Assembly: GCA_030619405.1 (NCBI GenBank)
Contig: JAUXBK010000035.1
Location: 1 to 15,717, forward strand
Reading direction: 5' to 3'
Length of the DNA stretch: 15,717 nt
Source: Sedimenticola sp.
GTDB lineage: Bacteria > Pseudomonadota > Gammaproteobacteria > Chromatiales > Chromatiaceae
Positions 7,922-14,335 of this stretch are shown piece by piece (position 1 is the first letter of the stretch; every line of letters starts with the position of its first letter). The position numbers and the translations under genes are program-made. The notes beneath the pieces were generated by a model. The model saw nothing but the letters and a program-made list of their open reading frames with translations. It was not told where the DNA came from and made no database searches.

Positions 7922-8575
7922 TCAACTCCTTGGGGGTTCAGAAGAGACAGCCTCACGCAGGGCTGCCAGCAGGCAAGTAACGGTGGCATGTTTCATCTTC
8001 CAGGCCGCCTTGTTCACCACCAGCCTGGCGCTGATGTCAGTGATGTGCTCCAAAGGGACCAGGCCATTGGCCTTCAAAGTGTCGCCACTCTCCACCAGAT
8101 CGACGATCAGGTCGGCCAACCCGACCAGCGGTGCCAGCTCCATGGATCCGTAGAGCTTGATGATCTCCACCTGCTGCCCCTTGGCGGCAAAGTGGCGCCG
8201 CGCAGCGTTTACGTACTTGGTGGCGACACGCAACGGGGTTCCAGTCAGCTCCGCCCCGGCTCTTCCGGCCACCATCAACCGGCAACGGGCGATCTTCAGA
8301 TCCAGCGGCTCGTACAGTCCCTCACCGCCATGCTCCAGCAGCACGTCCTTGCCGGCTATCCCCATGTCGGCCGCGCCCCACTGCACGTAGGTCGGCACGT
8401 CGGTGGCACGGATGATCAGCAGTTTCACCTGCGGGTGGTTGGTCGCCAGTATCAGCTTGCGGCTGGTCTCCGGGTCATCGGCCGGCTCGATCCCCGCATG
8501 GGCCAGCAGCGGCAGTGTCTGCTTGAAAATTCGCCCCTTGGAAAGTGCAATGGTGATCGGTTTGTCGAATTTCAT
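7922..8575 (-). CDS. hisG: ATP phosphoribosyltransferase, short form (HisGs)
   Basis: At 217 residues this is the short catalytic form, without the C-terminal ACT-like regulatory domain of the roughly 300-residue long form. It condenses ATP and PRPP in the committed step of histidine synthesis. Seen motifs are ALSKGRIFKQTLPLL (10-24), GAADMGIAGKDVLLE (67-81) and the PRPP-binding phrase DLIVDLVESGDTLKANGL (155-172). Short forms are known to need the HisZ regulatory subunit for histidine feedback, and no hisZ lies in this window. The start codon overlaps the murA stop as ATGA, and there is no independent ribosome site, so translation is probably coupled to murA. The hisD ribosome site is inside its 3' end. 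Confidence 0.96.
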   Translation of the reverse strand: MKFDKPITIALSKGRIFKQTLPLLAHAGIEPADDPETSRKLILATNHPQVKLLIIRATDVPTYVQWGAADMGIAGKDVLLEHGGEGLYEPLDLKIARCRLMVAGRAGAELTGTPLRVATKYVNAARRHFAAKGQQVEIIKLYGSMELAPLVGLADLIVDLVESGDTLKANGLVPLEHITDISARLVVNKAAWKMKHATVTCLLAALREAVSSEPPRS

Positions 8576-9834
8576 TGTTTTTTAATTCGCCGGATTCGCG
8601 CACCGAGGCTGGCGAACTTCTCCTCAATATCCGCATAGCCACGATCGATGTGATATATCCGGTCCACCAGCGTCTCCCCCTCTGCCACCAGCCCGGCCAG
8701 CACCAGGCTGGCCGAGGCCCGCAGATCGGTGGCCATCACCGGTGCACCGGCAAGTCGCTCGACACCGGTGCAGATGGCCGTGTTGCCCTCCAGCCTGATC
8801 CGTGCCCCCATCCGCTGCATTTCCGGAATGTGCATGAAGCGGTTTTCGAAGATGGTCTCAGTGATGGTGCCGACACCCTCAGCCACCGAGTTCAGGGCAG
8901 TAAACTGGGCCTGCATGTCCGTAGGAAAGGCGGGGTGAGGGGCGGTATGCACATCCACGGAGCGGGGCCGCCTGCCCTGCATGTCCAGACCGATCCAGTC
9001 CGCCCCGGTCTCTATCTCAGCGCCCGCCTCCCGCAGCTTCTGCAGCACCGCGTCCAGCAGTTCAGGACGGGTACTCTCCACCCGGATGTTGCCCCCGGTA
9101 ATCGCCGCGGCCACCAGATAGGTCCCGGTTTCGATCCTGTCCGGCAGCACCCGATAGTCGGCACCCGAGAGGCGCTCCACCCCCTGGATGGTGATGGTGT
9201 CAGAACCGGCGCCCATGATTTTCGCACCCATCCGGTTCAGGCAGCAGGCCAGATCCACCACCTCCGGCTCCCGGGCCGCATTCTCGATCAGGCTCTCCCC
9301 CTGTGCCAGGACCGCCGCCATCATCAGGTTTTCGGTGCCGGTCACGGTTACCATATCCATCACCAGGCGGGCAGCCCGCAGGCGCCTGCAGCTGGCCCTG
9401 ATGTAGCCACCCACCACCTCCACCCTCGCTCCCATGGCACGCAGGCCGGCAATGTGGAGATCCACCGGCCGGGCACCAATGGCACAGCCGCCCGGGAGGG
9501 AGACATCCGCCCGCCCGAAACGGGCCAGCAGCGGACCGAGCACCAGGATAGATGCACGCATGGTCTTCACTAACTCATAGGGGGCATAGAAGTCGTGGAT
9601 ACCGCTGGCATCCACTTCAACGCCTCCCTGGCCATCCACCTCCAGGCGAACGCCCATTCGCTCCAGCAATCGGATCGTGGTGTTGATGTCATGCAAGTGA
9701 GGTACATTGCTCACCCGCATCGGACCGTCTGCCAGCAGCGTGGCCGCAAGAATCGGCAGCGCCGCGTTCTTGGCTCCGGCCGCCTGCACCGTACCGGCCA
9801 GCCGCACGCCCCCCTCGATAATCAGTTTATCCAT
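8572..9834 (-). CDS. murA: UDP-N-acetylglucosamine 1-carboxyvinyltransferase
   Basis: A 420-residue cytosolic enzyme that transfers enolpyruvate from PEP to UDP-GlcNAc, the first committed step of peptidoglycan synthesis. It has the EPSP-synthase-type fold. Key residues are visible: K22-N23 in AAGAKNAALPILAATLLADG, the catalytic cysteine C117 in LPGGCAIGARPVDLH (equivalent to Cys115 of E. coli, the fosfomycin target), and D306 in PAFPTDMQAQFTALN. Retention of the cysteine predicts a fosfomycin-sensitive form; that is inference. Length is normal. The start lies 171 bp after mlaB, with only a distant GAGGG upstream. The stop overlaps hisG as ATGA. Confidence 0.97.
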   Translation of the reverse strand: MDKLIIEGGVRLAGTVQAAGAKNAALPILAATLLADGPMRVSNVPHLHDINTTIRLLERMGVRLEVDGQGGVEVDASGIHDFYAPYELVKTMRASILVLGPLLARFGRADVSLPGGCAIGARPVDLHIAGLRAMGARVEVVGGYIRASCRRLRAARLVMDMVTVTGTENLMMAAVLAQGESLIENAAREPEVVDLACCLNRMGAKIMGAGSDTITIQGVERLSGADYRVLPDRIETGTYLVAAAITGGNIRVESTRPELLDAVLQKLREAGAEIETGADWIGLDMQGRRPRSVDVHTAPHPAFPTDMQAQFTALNSVAEGVGTITETIFENRFMHIPEMQRMGARIRLEGNTAICTGVERLAGAPVMATDLRASASLVLAGLVAEGETLVDRIYHIDRGYADIEEKFASLGARIRRIKKQ

Positions 9835-9872
9835 TGCAACGCACGCGCCCTCGGAAGCCGGGAAAGCCGCGT

Positions 9873-9878
9873 ATCATA
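9873..9878 (-). promoter_or_regulatory. Possible -10 element upstream of murA
   Basis: TATGAT on the minus strand (5 of 6 to TATAAT) lies 39 nt before the murA start, inside the 171-bp gap after mlaB. No good -35 is found at 16-18 bp. It could give murA-his transcription independent of the mla promoter, but this rests on one hexamer. Confidence 0.3.
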
Positions 9879-9950
9879 CTAGAAAAACCGATGGAAACGG
9901 AAAAAACACCGGGTGCTGGCGTGGAGATAAAACCTGTAAAAAAATTTTAG

Positions 9951-9966
9951 CGCAAAGACGCAAAGG
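9951..9966. repeat. Short CGCAAAG tandem repeat between mlaB and murA
   Basis: Two direct copies, CGCAAAGA and CGCAAAGG, stand in tandem. This resembles the ACGCAAAGACGCAAAGG class of dispersed intergenic repeats. It sits where many gammaproteobacteria have the ibaG/bolA gene. Confidence 0.5.
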
Positions 9967-9968
9967 AA

Positions 9969-9993
9969 AACGATAAACCGGGTAGTTATCGTT
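9969..9993 (-). terminator. Hairpin after mlaB, possible weak terminator
   Basis: AACGATAA (9969-9976) and TTATCGTT (9986-9993) form a perfect 8-bp AT-rich stem with a 9-nt loop, 12 nt downstream of the mlaB stop. On the minus strand it is followed by TTCCTTTGCG, which is not a real U-tract. It may attenuate or stabilise the mla message, or be an operator. Confidence 0.35.
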
Positions 9994-10005
9994 GAAAATG
10001 AGCCG

Positions 10006-10332
10006 TCACCCGTCTGCCAGTGGCAGCAAGGCGTCCACGTTGCTGAGCCTGGCGATACCCAGCAACGGGGCCGGGACGTTACGAAACCGGATCTCGGTCC
10101 CCTTGGCCCGGGCCCGCTGCAGCCACTCCAGCAGTAGCGCCAGGCCGGCGCTGTCACAGTTACCGGCCTGTCCGAGATCGATCACCAGCGGCCCGCTGCC
10201 CTCGATCAGTTCGTCACCCTGCTCTAACAGCGTTGCGGCGGTGGTGAATACCATATCCCCGGCAACCCACAGTACCCCGTCATCCCCTGGCGTGATAGCG
10301 GCCTTACTCGCGACGGCAATGGCCCTAGCCAT
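10006..10332 (-). CDS. mlaB: MlaB, STAS-domain subunit of the Mla phospholipid transporter
   Basis: A 108-residue cytoplasmic STAS protein. In the family it binds the MlaF ATPase and is needed for assembly and activity of the MlaFEDB complex, which keeps outer-membrane lipid asymmetry. The STAS core is seen as GPLVIDLGQAGNCDSAGLAL (47-66), with the conserved D-S-AGLALL loop before the helix. The start has GGAG five bases upstream and overlaps the end of mlaC by 8 bp. It is the last mla gene. The expected next neighbour, an ibaG/bolA gene, is missing. Confidence 0.88.
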   Translation of the reverse strand: MARAIAVASKAAITPGDDGVLWVAGDMVFTTAATLLEQGDELIEGSGPLVIDLGQAGNCDSAGLALLLEWLQRARAKGTEIRFRNVPAPLLGIARLSNVDALLPLADG

Positions 10333-10972
10333 CCCGGCTCCGGCGGTTGCGATCCGCCAGCCTCTTGATCAGCCCGGAGAGCTTGTAGCGCCGGATCTGG
10401 GAGCTGAAACTGCTGCGGTAGTTGGAGACCAGACTGACCCCGTCGATGGTGACATCGTAGACCTTCCATTTCCCCTCGTCATCGAGATAGAGACTATAGT
10501 CGATCGGAATCGGTGGCGAACCCGGTTCCTTGACCTGGGTGTTCACCTTCAGTTGCTTTGCTTCGGGCGGGGCGTGCAGCGGCAGATACTCGATCTGCTG
10601 CCCCGAATAGCTGAGCAGGGCCGTGGCATAGGTACGCACCAGCAGCTCCCGGAACTCCCGAATGAAACTGGCCTGCTCCGGATCTGTGGCCCGGCGCCAG
10701 TACTTGCCCAGCACCAGGCGTGACATGCGGTAGAAATCGAATTTGGGCAGGACGATATCGTCCACCAGGCCATAGATCTTGCCCGGGCTTTCTGTCAGTT
10801 CCTCCTTGCGTGAGGATATCTCGGCCAGTACCCGGTCCGCCGTCTCCCGAACCAAGTTGAACGGGTCTTCCGCTACGGGCGCCACGGCGGCCAGAGTCGC
10901 TTCCGCCGCATACAGTGTTGTGCCGATGGAGAGCAGCAGCCCAGCCAGCAGGTTCAGGAGCGATCTACTCAC
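10325..10972 (-). CDS. mlaC: MlaC, periplasmic phospholipid carrier
   Basis: A 215-residue secreted protein that shuttles phospholipid between the outer-membrane MlaA complex and the inner-membrane MlaFEDB complex. A Sec signal peptide covers about residues 1-22 (hydrophobic LLNLLAGLLLSIGTTL, cleavage likely after LYA). The mature part has the MlaC/Ttg2D pattern: VLPKFDFYRMSRLVLGKYWR (74-93), FIREFRELLVRTYATALLSY (103-122) and VYDVTIDGVSLVSNYRSSF (171-189). Translation starts at GTG (10972), with GAGGG eight bases upstream, and overlaps mlaD by 8 bp; the mlaC/mlaB joint has the same 8-bp overlap. The protein ends in a basic tail (KRLADRNRRSRDG). Confidence 0.94.
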   Translation of the reverse strand: MSRSLLNLLAGLLLSIGTTLYAAEATLAAVAPVAEDPFNLVRETADRVLAEISSRKEELTESPGKIYGLVDDIVLPKFDFYRMSRLVLGKYWRRATDPEQASFIREFRELLVRTYATALLSYSGQQIEYLPLHAPPEAKQLKVNTQVKEPGSPPIPIDYSLYLDDEGKWKVYDVTIDGVSLVSNYRSSFSSQIRRYKLSGLIKRLADRNRRSRDG

Positions 10973-11441
10973 TGTTGCTACCCTCTTCCGCCTTGCTGAA
11001 CAGGAACTGGCCGATGATCTCCTCCAACACCAGCGCCGACTGGGTCAGCTGAATCTGGTCACCCGTCTTCAGATATTGTTCACTCCCCCCCGGGTCCAGA
11101 CCGATGTACTGCTCCCCTAGCAGGCCGGCAGTGAGTATCTTGGCAAAGGTGTCGTCCGGTATGGTGTCGTACCGGGAATCGATACTCATGGTTACCACGG
11201 CTTCATAGGTCTCTGAGTCAAAGCCGATGTCACTCACCCGGCCAACCCGGACGCCGGCCATGGTGACCGGCGACCTCACCTTGAGGCTGCCGATGTTGTC
11301 GAAGCGTGCGTCCACCGGGTAACCCTCGCCGCCGGACATGGTGCTCAGATTGCTCACTTTCATGGAGAGAAAGAAAAGGGCCACCAGCCCCGCGGCAATG
11401 AAAGCCCCAACCATTATCTCTATCGATCTCTTGTTTGCCAT
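10965..11441 (-). CDS. mlaD: MlaD, MCE-domain substrate-binding subunit
   Basis: A 158-residue inner-membrane-anchored MCE protein that forms the hexameric ring on top of MlaE and takes part in phospholipid transfer. One N-terminal TM segment (about 8-27) is followed by the MCE domain (about 38-118: YPVDARFDNIGSLKVRSPVT at 41-60, then MAGVRVGRVSDI) and a hydrophobic C-terminal helix (LTQSALVLEEIIGQFLF, 132-148) like the central pore helices of the family. Length is close to E. coli MlaD. ATG has AAGAGA about seven bases upstream. It lies 14 nt after mlaE and overlaps mlaC by 8 bp. Confidence 0.95.
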   Translation of the reverse strand: MANKRSIEIMVGAFIAAGLVALFFLSMKVSNLSTMSGGEGYPVDARFDNIGSLKVRSPVTMAGVRVGRVSDIGFDSETYEAVVTMSIDSRYDTIPDDTFAKILTAGLLGEQYIGLDPGGSEQYLKTGDQIQLTQSALVLEEIIGQFLFSKAEEGSNSE

Positions 11442-11455
11442 ATATCGATCTCTTG

Positions 11456-12235
11456 CTAGCCCCCGAACATCAGCGCCGTCAAAATGAAGTCCATCCCCAA
11501 TACCGCCAGTGACGAATGTACCACGGTCCGGGTGGTGGCCCGGCTCACACCCTCCGAGGTGGGCACCGCCTCATAGCCCTGGAACAGGGCGATCCAGGTG
11601 CAGACCCAGCCGAAGACGAAGCTCTTGATCACCCCGTTGTAGATATCTTCGTGCAGATCGATCTTGGCCTGCATCTGGGACCAGAAGGCGCCGTCATCCA
11701 CCCCCAGCAACCCGACACCCACGAAGTACCCGCCCAATATTCCCAGGGCGCTGAACATCCCGGCCAGCAGCGGCATGGAGATAAATCCCGCCAGAAAGCG
11801 CGGTGTCAGGATACGCTTGATCGGGTCCACCGCCATCATCTCCAGCCCCGAGAGCTGTTCCGTCGCCTTCATCAGGCCGATCTCCGCGGTCAACGCAGAG
11901 CCCGCCCGACCGGCGAACAACAGGGCCGTCACCACCGGCCCCAGTTCCCGCACCAGCGAGGCGGCCACCATCACCCCCAGGGACTGCTCCGCCCCGAACT
12001 GCGACAGGGTGTAGTGCCCCTGGAGCGCAAGCACCATGCCGACAAAGGTGCCGGAGACACTGATGATCAGCATCGACAGCACCCCCACGGAGTAGAGCTG
12101 CCTGATCAGCAGCCCGGGGCGTGTGGCAAGATCGGTGATGCCGCCCAGGATATGGAACAGCAGGATATTGCCACGGCCGATATGGGCCAGGATAGCAATA
12201 CCGACACGCCCCAGCCTGGCAAGCTGCTCTAGCAT
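11456..12235 (-). CDS. mlaE: MlaE, ABC permease of the Mla phospholipid transporter
   Basis: A 259-residue polytopic inner-membrane permease of the MlaE/YrbE family. It has an amphipathic N-terminus and about five hydrophobic segments, for example SVGVLSMLIISVSGTFVGMV (49-68). The MlaF-contacting coupling-helix region is visible as AEIGLMKATEQLSGLEMM (136-153), with the family phrases LVRELGPVVTALLFAGRAGS (93-112) and GYEAVPTSEGVSRATTRTVV (220-239). Length matches E. coli MlaE (260). It lies 43 nt after mlaF, has only a weak ribosome site, and is 14 nt before mlaD. Confidence 0.95.
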   Translation of the reverse strand: MLEQLARLGRVGIAILAHIGRGNILLFHILGGITDLATRPGLLIRQLYSVGVLSMLIISVSGTFVGMVLALQGHYTLSQFGAEQSLGVMVAASLVRELGPVVTALLFAGRAGSALTAEIGLMKATEQLSGLEMMAVDPIKRILTPRFLAGFISMPLLAGMFSALGILGGYFVGVGLLGVDDGAFWSQMQAKIDLHEDIYNGVIKSFVFGWVCTWIALFQGYEAVPTSEGVSRATTRTVVHSSLAVLGMDFILTALMFGG

Positions 12236-12278
12236 CTGCCGCCCCGCCGCTGCTTGCCAGGGTGTACCAGGAGTGCCA

Positions 12279-13085
12279 TCACGTCCCTAGCAGATCCTGT
12301 TCCAGCCCGGGGGCGGGATAGTGAAAAGGGACCGGACCATCAGCCAGGCCATGCATGAACTGGCGGGTCCAGGGCGCATTGCTCTTCAGCATCGCATCTG
12401 GAGAACCATGGTCGATCACCCGGCCATTGGAGATGACGTAGATGTAGTCAGCGATCTCGGCCGTCTCCTGGACGTCGTGGGAGACGATGATGCTGGTGAT
12501 CCGGCTGGCGTCGTTGAGGGCACGGATGAGCTGCACCAGCACCCCCAGGGAGATCGGGTCCTGGCCGGTGAAGGGCTCGTCGTACATGATCATCATCGGG
12601 TCCAGGGCCATGGCCCGCGCCAGGGCCACCCGCCGCGCCATACCGCCGGAAAGCTCGCTGGGCATCAGCCCCCGGGCCCCGCGCAGCCCCACCGACTCCA
12701 GCTTCAGCAGCACCAGCTTGCGAATCATGGAGGAAGGCAACGGGGCATGCTCCCGCAGTGGGTAGGCCACGTTGTCGAAGACGCTGATATCGGTCAGCAG
12801 GGCACCACTCTGGAACAGCATCCCCATGCGTATCCGCAACCGGTAGAGCGCCCGGCGACTCAAGCGGTGTATGTTCTGTCCGTCCACCTCGACACTGCCC
12901 GCCTGGGGGCGGAGCTGGCCACCGATCAGTTTCAACAGCGTTGTCTTGCCGCTGCCACTGGGACCCATGATGGCCGTGATCTTGCCCCGGGGGATGTCGA
13001 TATCCACCCCATCGAAGATAGCCCGCTCCCCGCGAAAGAAGCGCAGTCCCCGGATTTTTACCAACGGATCGGTGTCACTCGTCAA
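12279..13085 (-). CDS. mlaF: MlaF, ABC ATPase of the Mla phospholipid transporter
   Basis: This ABC ATPase powers phospholipid movement by MlaFEDB. With the start chosen here it has 268 residues, essentially the E. coli length (269). Walker A GPSGSGKT is at 41-48, the Q-loop Q at 92, the signature LSGGMARR at 145-152, Walker B MIMYDEP at 165-171, and the switch histidine at 203. The frame stays open upstream to an ATG at 13292, but that extension is basic, proline-rich and unlike the family. The preferred start is TTG 13083-13085 with GGAG ten bases upstream, giving an N-terminus reading TSDTDPLVKIRGL. A promoter at 13128-13157 lies between the two candidate starts, which also favours the shorter form. 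It is first in the operon. Confidence 0.93.
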   Translation of the reverse strand: MTSDTDPLVKIRGLRFFRGERAIFDGVDIDIPRGKITAIMGPSGSGKTTLLKLIGGQLRPQAGSVEVDGQNIHRLSRRALYRLRIRMGMLFQSGALLTDISVFDNVAYPLREHAPLPSSMIRKLVLLKLESVGLRGARGLMPSELSGGMARRVALARAMALDPMMIMYDEPFTGQDPISLGVLVQLIRALNDASRITSIIVSHDVQETAEIADYIYVISNGRVIDHGSPDAMLKSNAPWTRQFMHGLADGPVPFHYPAPGLEQDLLGT

Positions 13086-13127
13086 CGGCAGGGGGCTCCC
13101 TTCAGACAGGTATGATTTAAGGGGCAG

Positions 13128-13157
13128 ATTGTGGCCTTGAGGTGCGGGTAAGGTCAA
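13128..13157 (-). promoter_or_regulatory. Sigma-70 promoter of the mla operon
   Basis: On the minus strand TTGACC (13152-13157, 5 of 6) and CACAAT (13128-13133, 4 of 6) are 18 bp apart. The start of transcription would be near 13121, giving a leader of about 36 nt before the TTG start of mlaF. Position and spacing are good; the -10 is average. Confidence 0.5.
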
Positions 13158-13358
13158 GGGTGGGCGAATAGGGGCAAGGCTGCAGGGCTGAATCCAGCTG
13201 CATCTGGCATCGGTAAACCGTGGTCTGTCCGCCTTTTTTTTCCGCTGCGCTGCAATTGAGCGAAGAGCTGAAGACGGCATATTAGTCTGCATAGCCTGAT
13301 GACATAGCAGACAAGGGTAAACACTTTACACCCTATTACACACTACTTGCGAAGGAAA

Positions 13359-13381
13359 CCGTCTGGCCTCTTACCAGACGG
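13359..13381. other. 8-bp hairpin upstream of the Usp promoter
   Basis: CCGTCTGG (13359-13366) and CCAGACGG (13374-13381) form a perfect 8-bp stem around a 7-nt loop. No U-tract follows on either strand, so an operator or structural element is as likely as a terminator. Confidence 0.45.
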
Positions 13382-13416
13382 GTGAGAAACGGGGGATATT
13401 TGGCGGAGTCACAAAA

Positions 13417-13450
13417 CTGTCATCAAATAGACATTAACAACAGGTAATAT
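13417..13450 (+). promoter_or_regulatory. Pho-box-like promoter of the Usp gene
   Basis: CTGTCAT (13417-13423, perfect half-site), the spacer CAAA and TAGACAT (13428-13434, 4 of 7) form a PhoB-type 7-4-7 direct repeat. Ten bases later comes TAATAT (13445-13450), a -10-like hexamer at the distance usual for PhoB-activated promoters that lack a -35. Transcription would begin near 13457, about 68 nt before the start codon. Confidence 0.45.
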
Positions 13451-13524
13451 AGAACGCGAATTAGAAGCCTTTTTTGTAAGGGATTGCAAGAAGCGACCCT
13501 GCTGATAAGTGCATAGGAGAGAGC

Positions 13525-14109
13525 ATGTCCATTCAAGCTGTGGAATACATCACGCCGATAGCCACCGGCGCCATCATGGTACCCCTGTCCGTCAACGACG
13601 AGGATGTCGATACCCTGCTCTACGGGGCAAAGTTAGCCGATCGGCTGAAGCGAAATCTCCTGGTTGTTCACGTGGTGCACGAACCGGGGGACAAGCCCGG
13701 GTTGTACCACCAGCTTGAACCGCAAGAGATGCATATTCCGCTGAGCGATCTCGCCAACAACATATGCAGGCGTCGAATCGAAGCGCTGCAGTCCGATCAT
13801 CCTGAACTCGAGTCTCTGCAGAACCCGAGCCTGTATGTCGTTCCCGGCCTGCCGGCAACACGCATCGTTGAGATCGCGGAAAAGGAGGAGGTCTGTTGCA
13901 TAGTGATGGTGAAGAGCAAGGACAGCGCCATAGGCCGGTTGATCCATGCTCCCGTAACAGATTCGGTGGCGGAACACGCCGATTGCCCGGTGGTTGAGAT
14001 CGGTTCCGGAGACGGCGACAAAGCGACTGACCCCCTCCCCCTGGAAATATCGCACCTGGCTTCACAAAAGTACGCTTACAACACACGAGCGCTGCAGCAT
14101 TCGGTATGA
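13525..14109 (+). CDS. UspA-like universal stress protein
   Basis: A 194-residue soluble protein with the single UspA alpha/beta pattern: a first strand and loop AIMVPLSVNDEDVDTLLYGA (16-35), strand LLVVHVVHEPG (45-55), strand SLYVVPGLPATRIVEIAEKE (102-121), and the closing CIVMVKSKDSAIGRLIH and VAEHADCPVVEIG (125-160). The classical ATP-binding glycine motif G-x2-G-x9-G-S/T is not present, so it probably does not bind ATP in the usual way. A C-terminal tail of about 35 residues extends beyond the domain. AGGAGA lies just upstream of ATG. It is alone on its strand, with a possible PhoB-type promoter. Function beyond stress association cannot be stated. Confidence 0.85.
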   Translation: MSIQAVEYITPIATGAIMVPLSVNDEDVDTLLYGAKLADRLKRNLLVVHVVHEPGDKPGLYHQLEPQEMHIPLSDLANNICRRRIEALQSDHPELESLQNPSLYVVPGLPATRIVEIAEKEEVCCIVMVKSKDSAIGRLIHAPVTDSVAEHADCPVVEIGSGDGDKATDPLPLEISHLASQKYAYNTRALQHSV

Positions 14110-14122
14110 AAAGGCTATGACA

Positions 14123-14185
14123 GGGTCGGTGGCAATGGCTAACGCCAATGATTCTCCGTTGTCACCAACCCCAAGACACCGACCC
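14123..14185. other. Long-range inverted repeat downstream of the Usp gene
   Basis: GGGTCGGTG (14123-14131) is a perfect reverse complement of CACCGACCC (14177-14185). The 45-nt loop holds an inner imperfect palindrome around GGCAATGGCTAACGCC. A structured 3' end of the usp message is possible, but no U-tract follows. The right arm also lies inside the 3' end of the small minus-strand frame. Confidence 0.4.
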
Positions 14186-14299
14186 CAAGTCACTCTCGAT
14201 AAGGTACTCCTTCTGCATCCTGGCCAGGTCCGCGCGCATCGCTAAGGCCGTATGTTCATCGTCGAAATTGAAGGTTGCGCTGCACGAGTGGGCTGACAT
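14162..14299 (-). CDS. Possible 45-residue small protein or gene remnant
   Basis: The frame reads MSAHSCSATFNFDDEHTALA, then a helical-looking charged middle (MRADLARMQKEYLIE), and ends GSVSWGW before TGA. Codon third positions are mostly G or C, like the real genes around it, and the residue mix looks protein-like, which is why it is listed. Against it, there is no good ribosome site (AAGGTG is about 12 nt away) and I recognise no family. An in-frame stop lies four codons upstream of the ATG, so it is either a true small gene or the rest of a decayed one. Its start codon touches the -10 of the toxin-antitoxin promoter on the other strand, so the two could be mutually exclusive in transcription. 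Confidence 0.35.
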   Translation of the reverse strand: MSAHSCSATFNFDDEHTALAMRADLARMQKEYLIESDLGSVSWGW

Positions 14300-14304
14300 A
14301 TAGT
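14275..14304 (+). promoter_or_regulatory. Candidate promoter of the toxin-antitoxin operon
   Basis: TATAGT (14299-14304, 5 of 6) with TTGCGC (14275-14280, 3 of 6) 18 bp upstream. Transcription would start near 14311, about 25 nt before the antitoxin ATG at 14336. If real, it excludes the in-frame GTG at 14303 as a start codon. Confidence 0.4.
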
Positions 14305-14335
14305 GGACTTACACCTTGCCTTACCGGAGAAGTCC

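Larger units (their letters stand above)
13086..13524. other. Divergent intergenic region between mlaF and the Usp gene
   Basis: No gene is supported in these 439 bases. The region contains the mla promoter, a near-tandem pair TTTACACCCTA/TTACACACTA at 13325-13345 (11-bp and 10-bp units, the spacing of response-regulator half-sites), a hairpin at 13359-13381, a Pho-box-like promoter at 13417-13450, and the ribosome site AGGAGA at 13515-13520 for the Usp gene. Confidence 0.6.

Noticed and set aside
6650..8638. A 662-codon open frame on the plus strand across hisD and hisG
   Set aside because: It is exactly antisense to two well-supported histidine genes. Its translation is rich in H, G, R, P and Q with no recognisable domain, as expected of a shadow frame in GC-rich DNA.
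8575..9573. A 332-codon plus-strand frame opposite murA
   Set aside because: Antisense to a complete MurA with its catalytic residues; composition of a shadow frame.
13086..13292. N-terminal extension of MlaF by 69 residues
   Set aside because: Unlike the family, overlaps the best promoter, and the TTG at 13085 with a ribosome site gives the normal length.
14303..14335. GTG start adding 11 residues to the antitoxin
   Set aside because: It lies within the likely -10 of the operon promoter, while ATG 14336 has a well-spaced GGAG.
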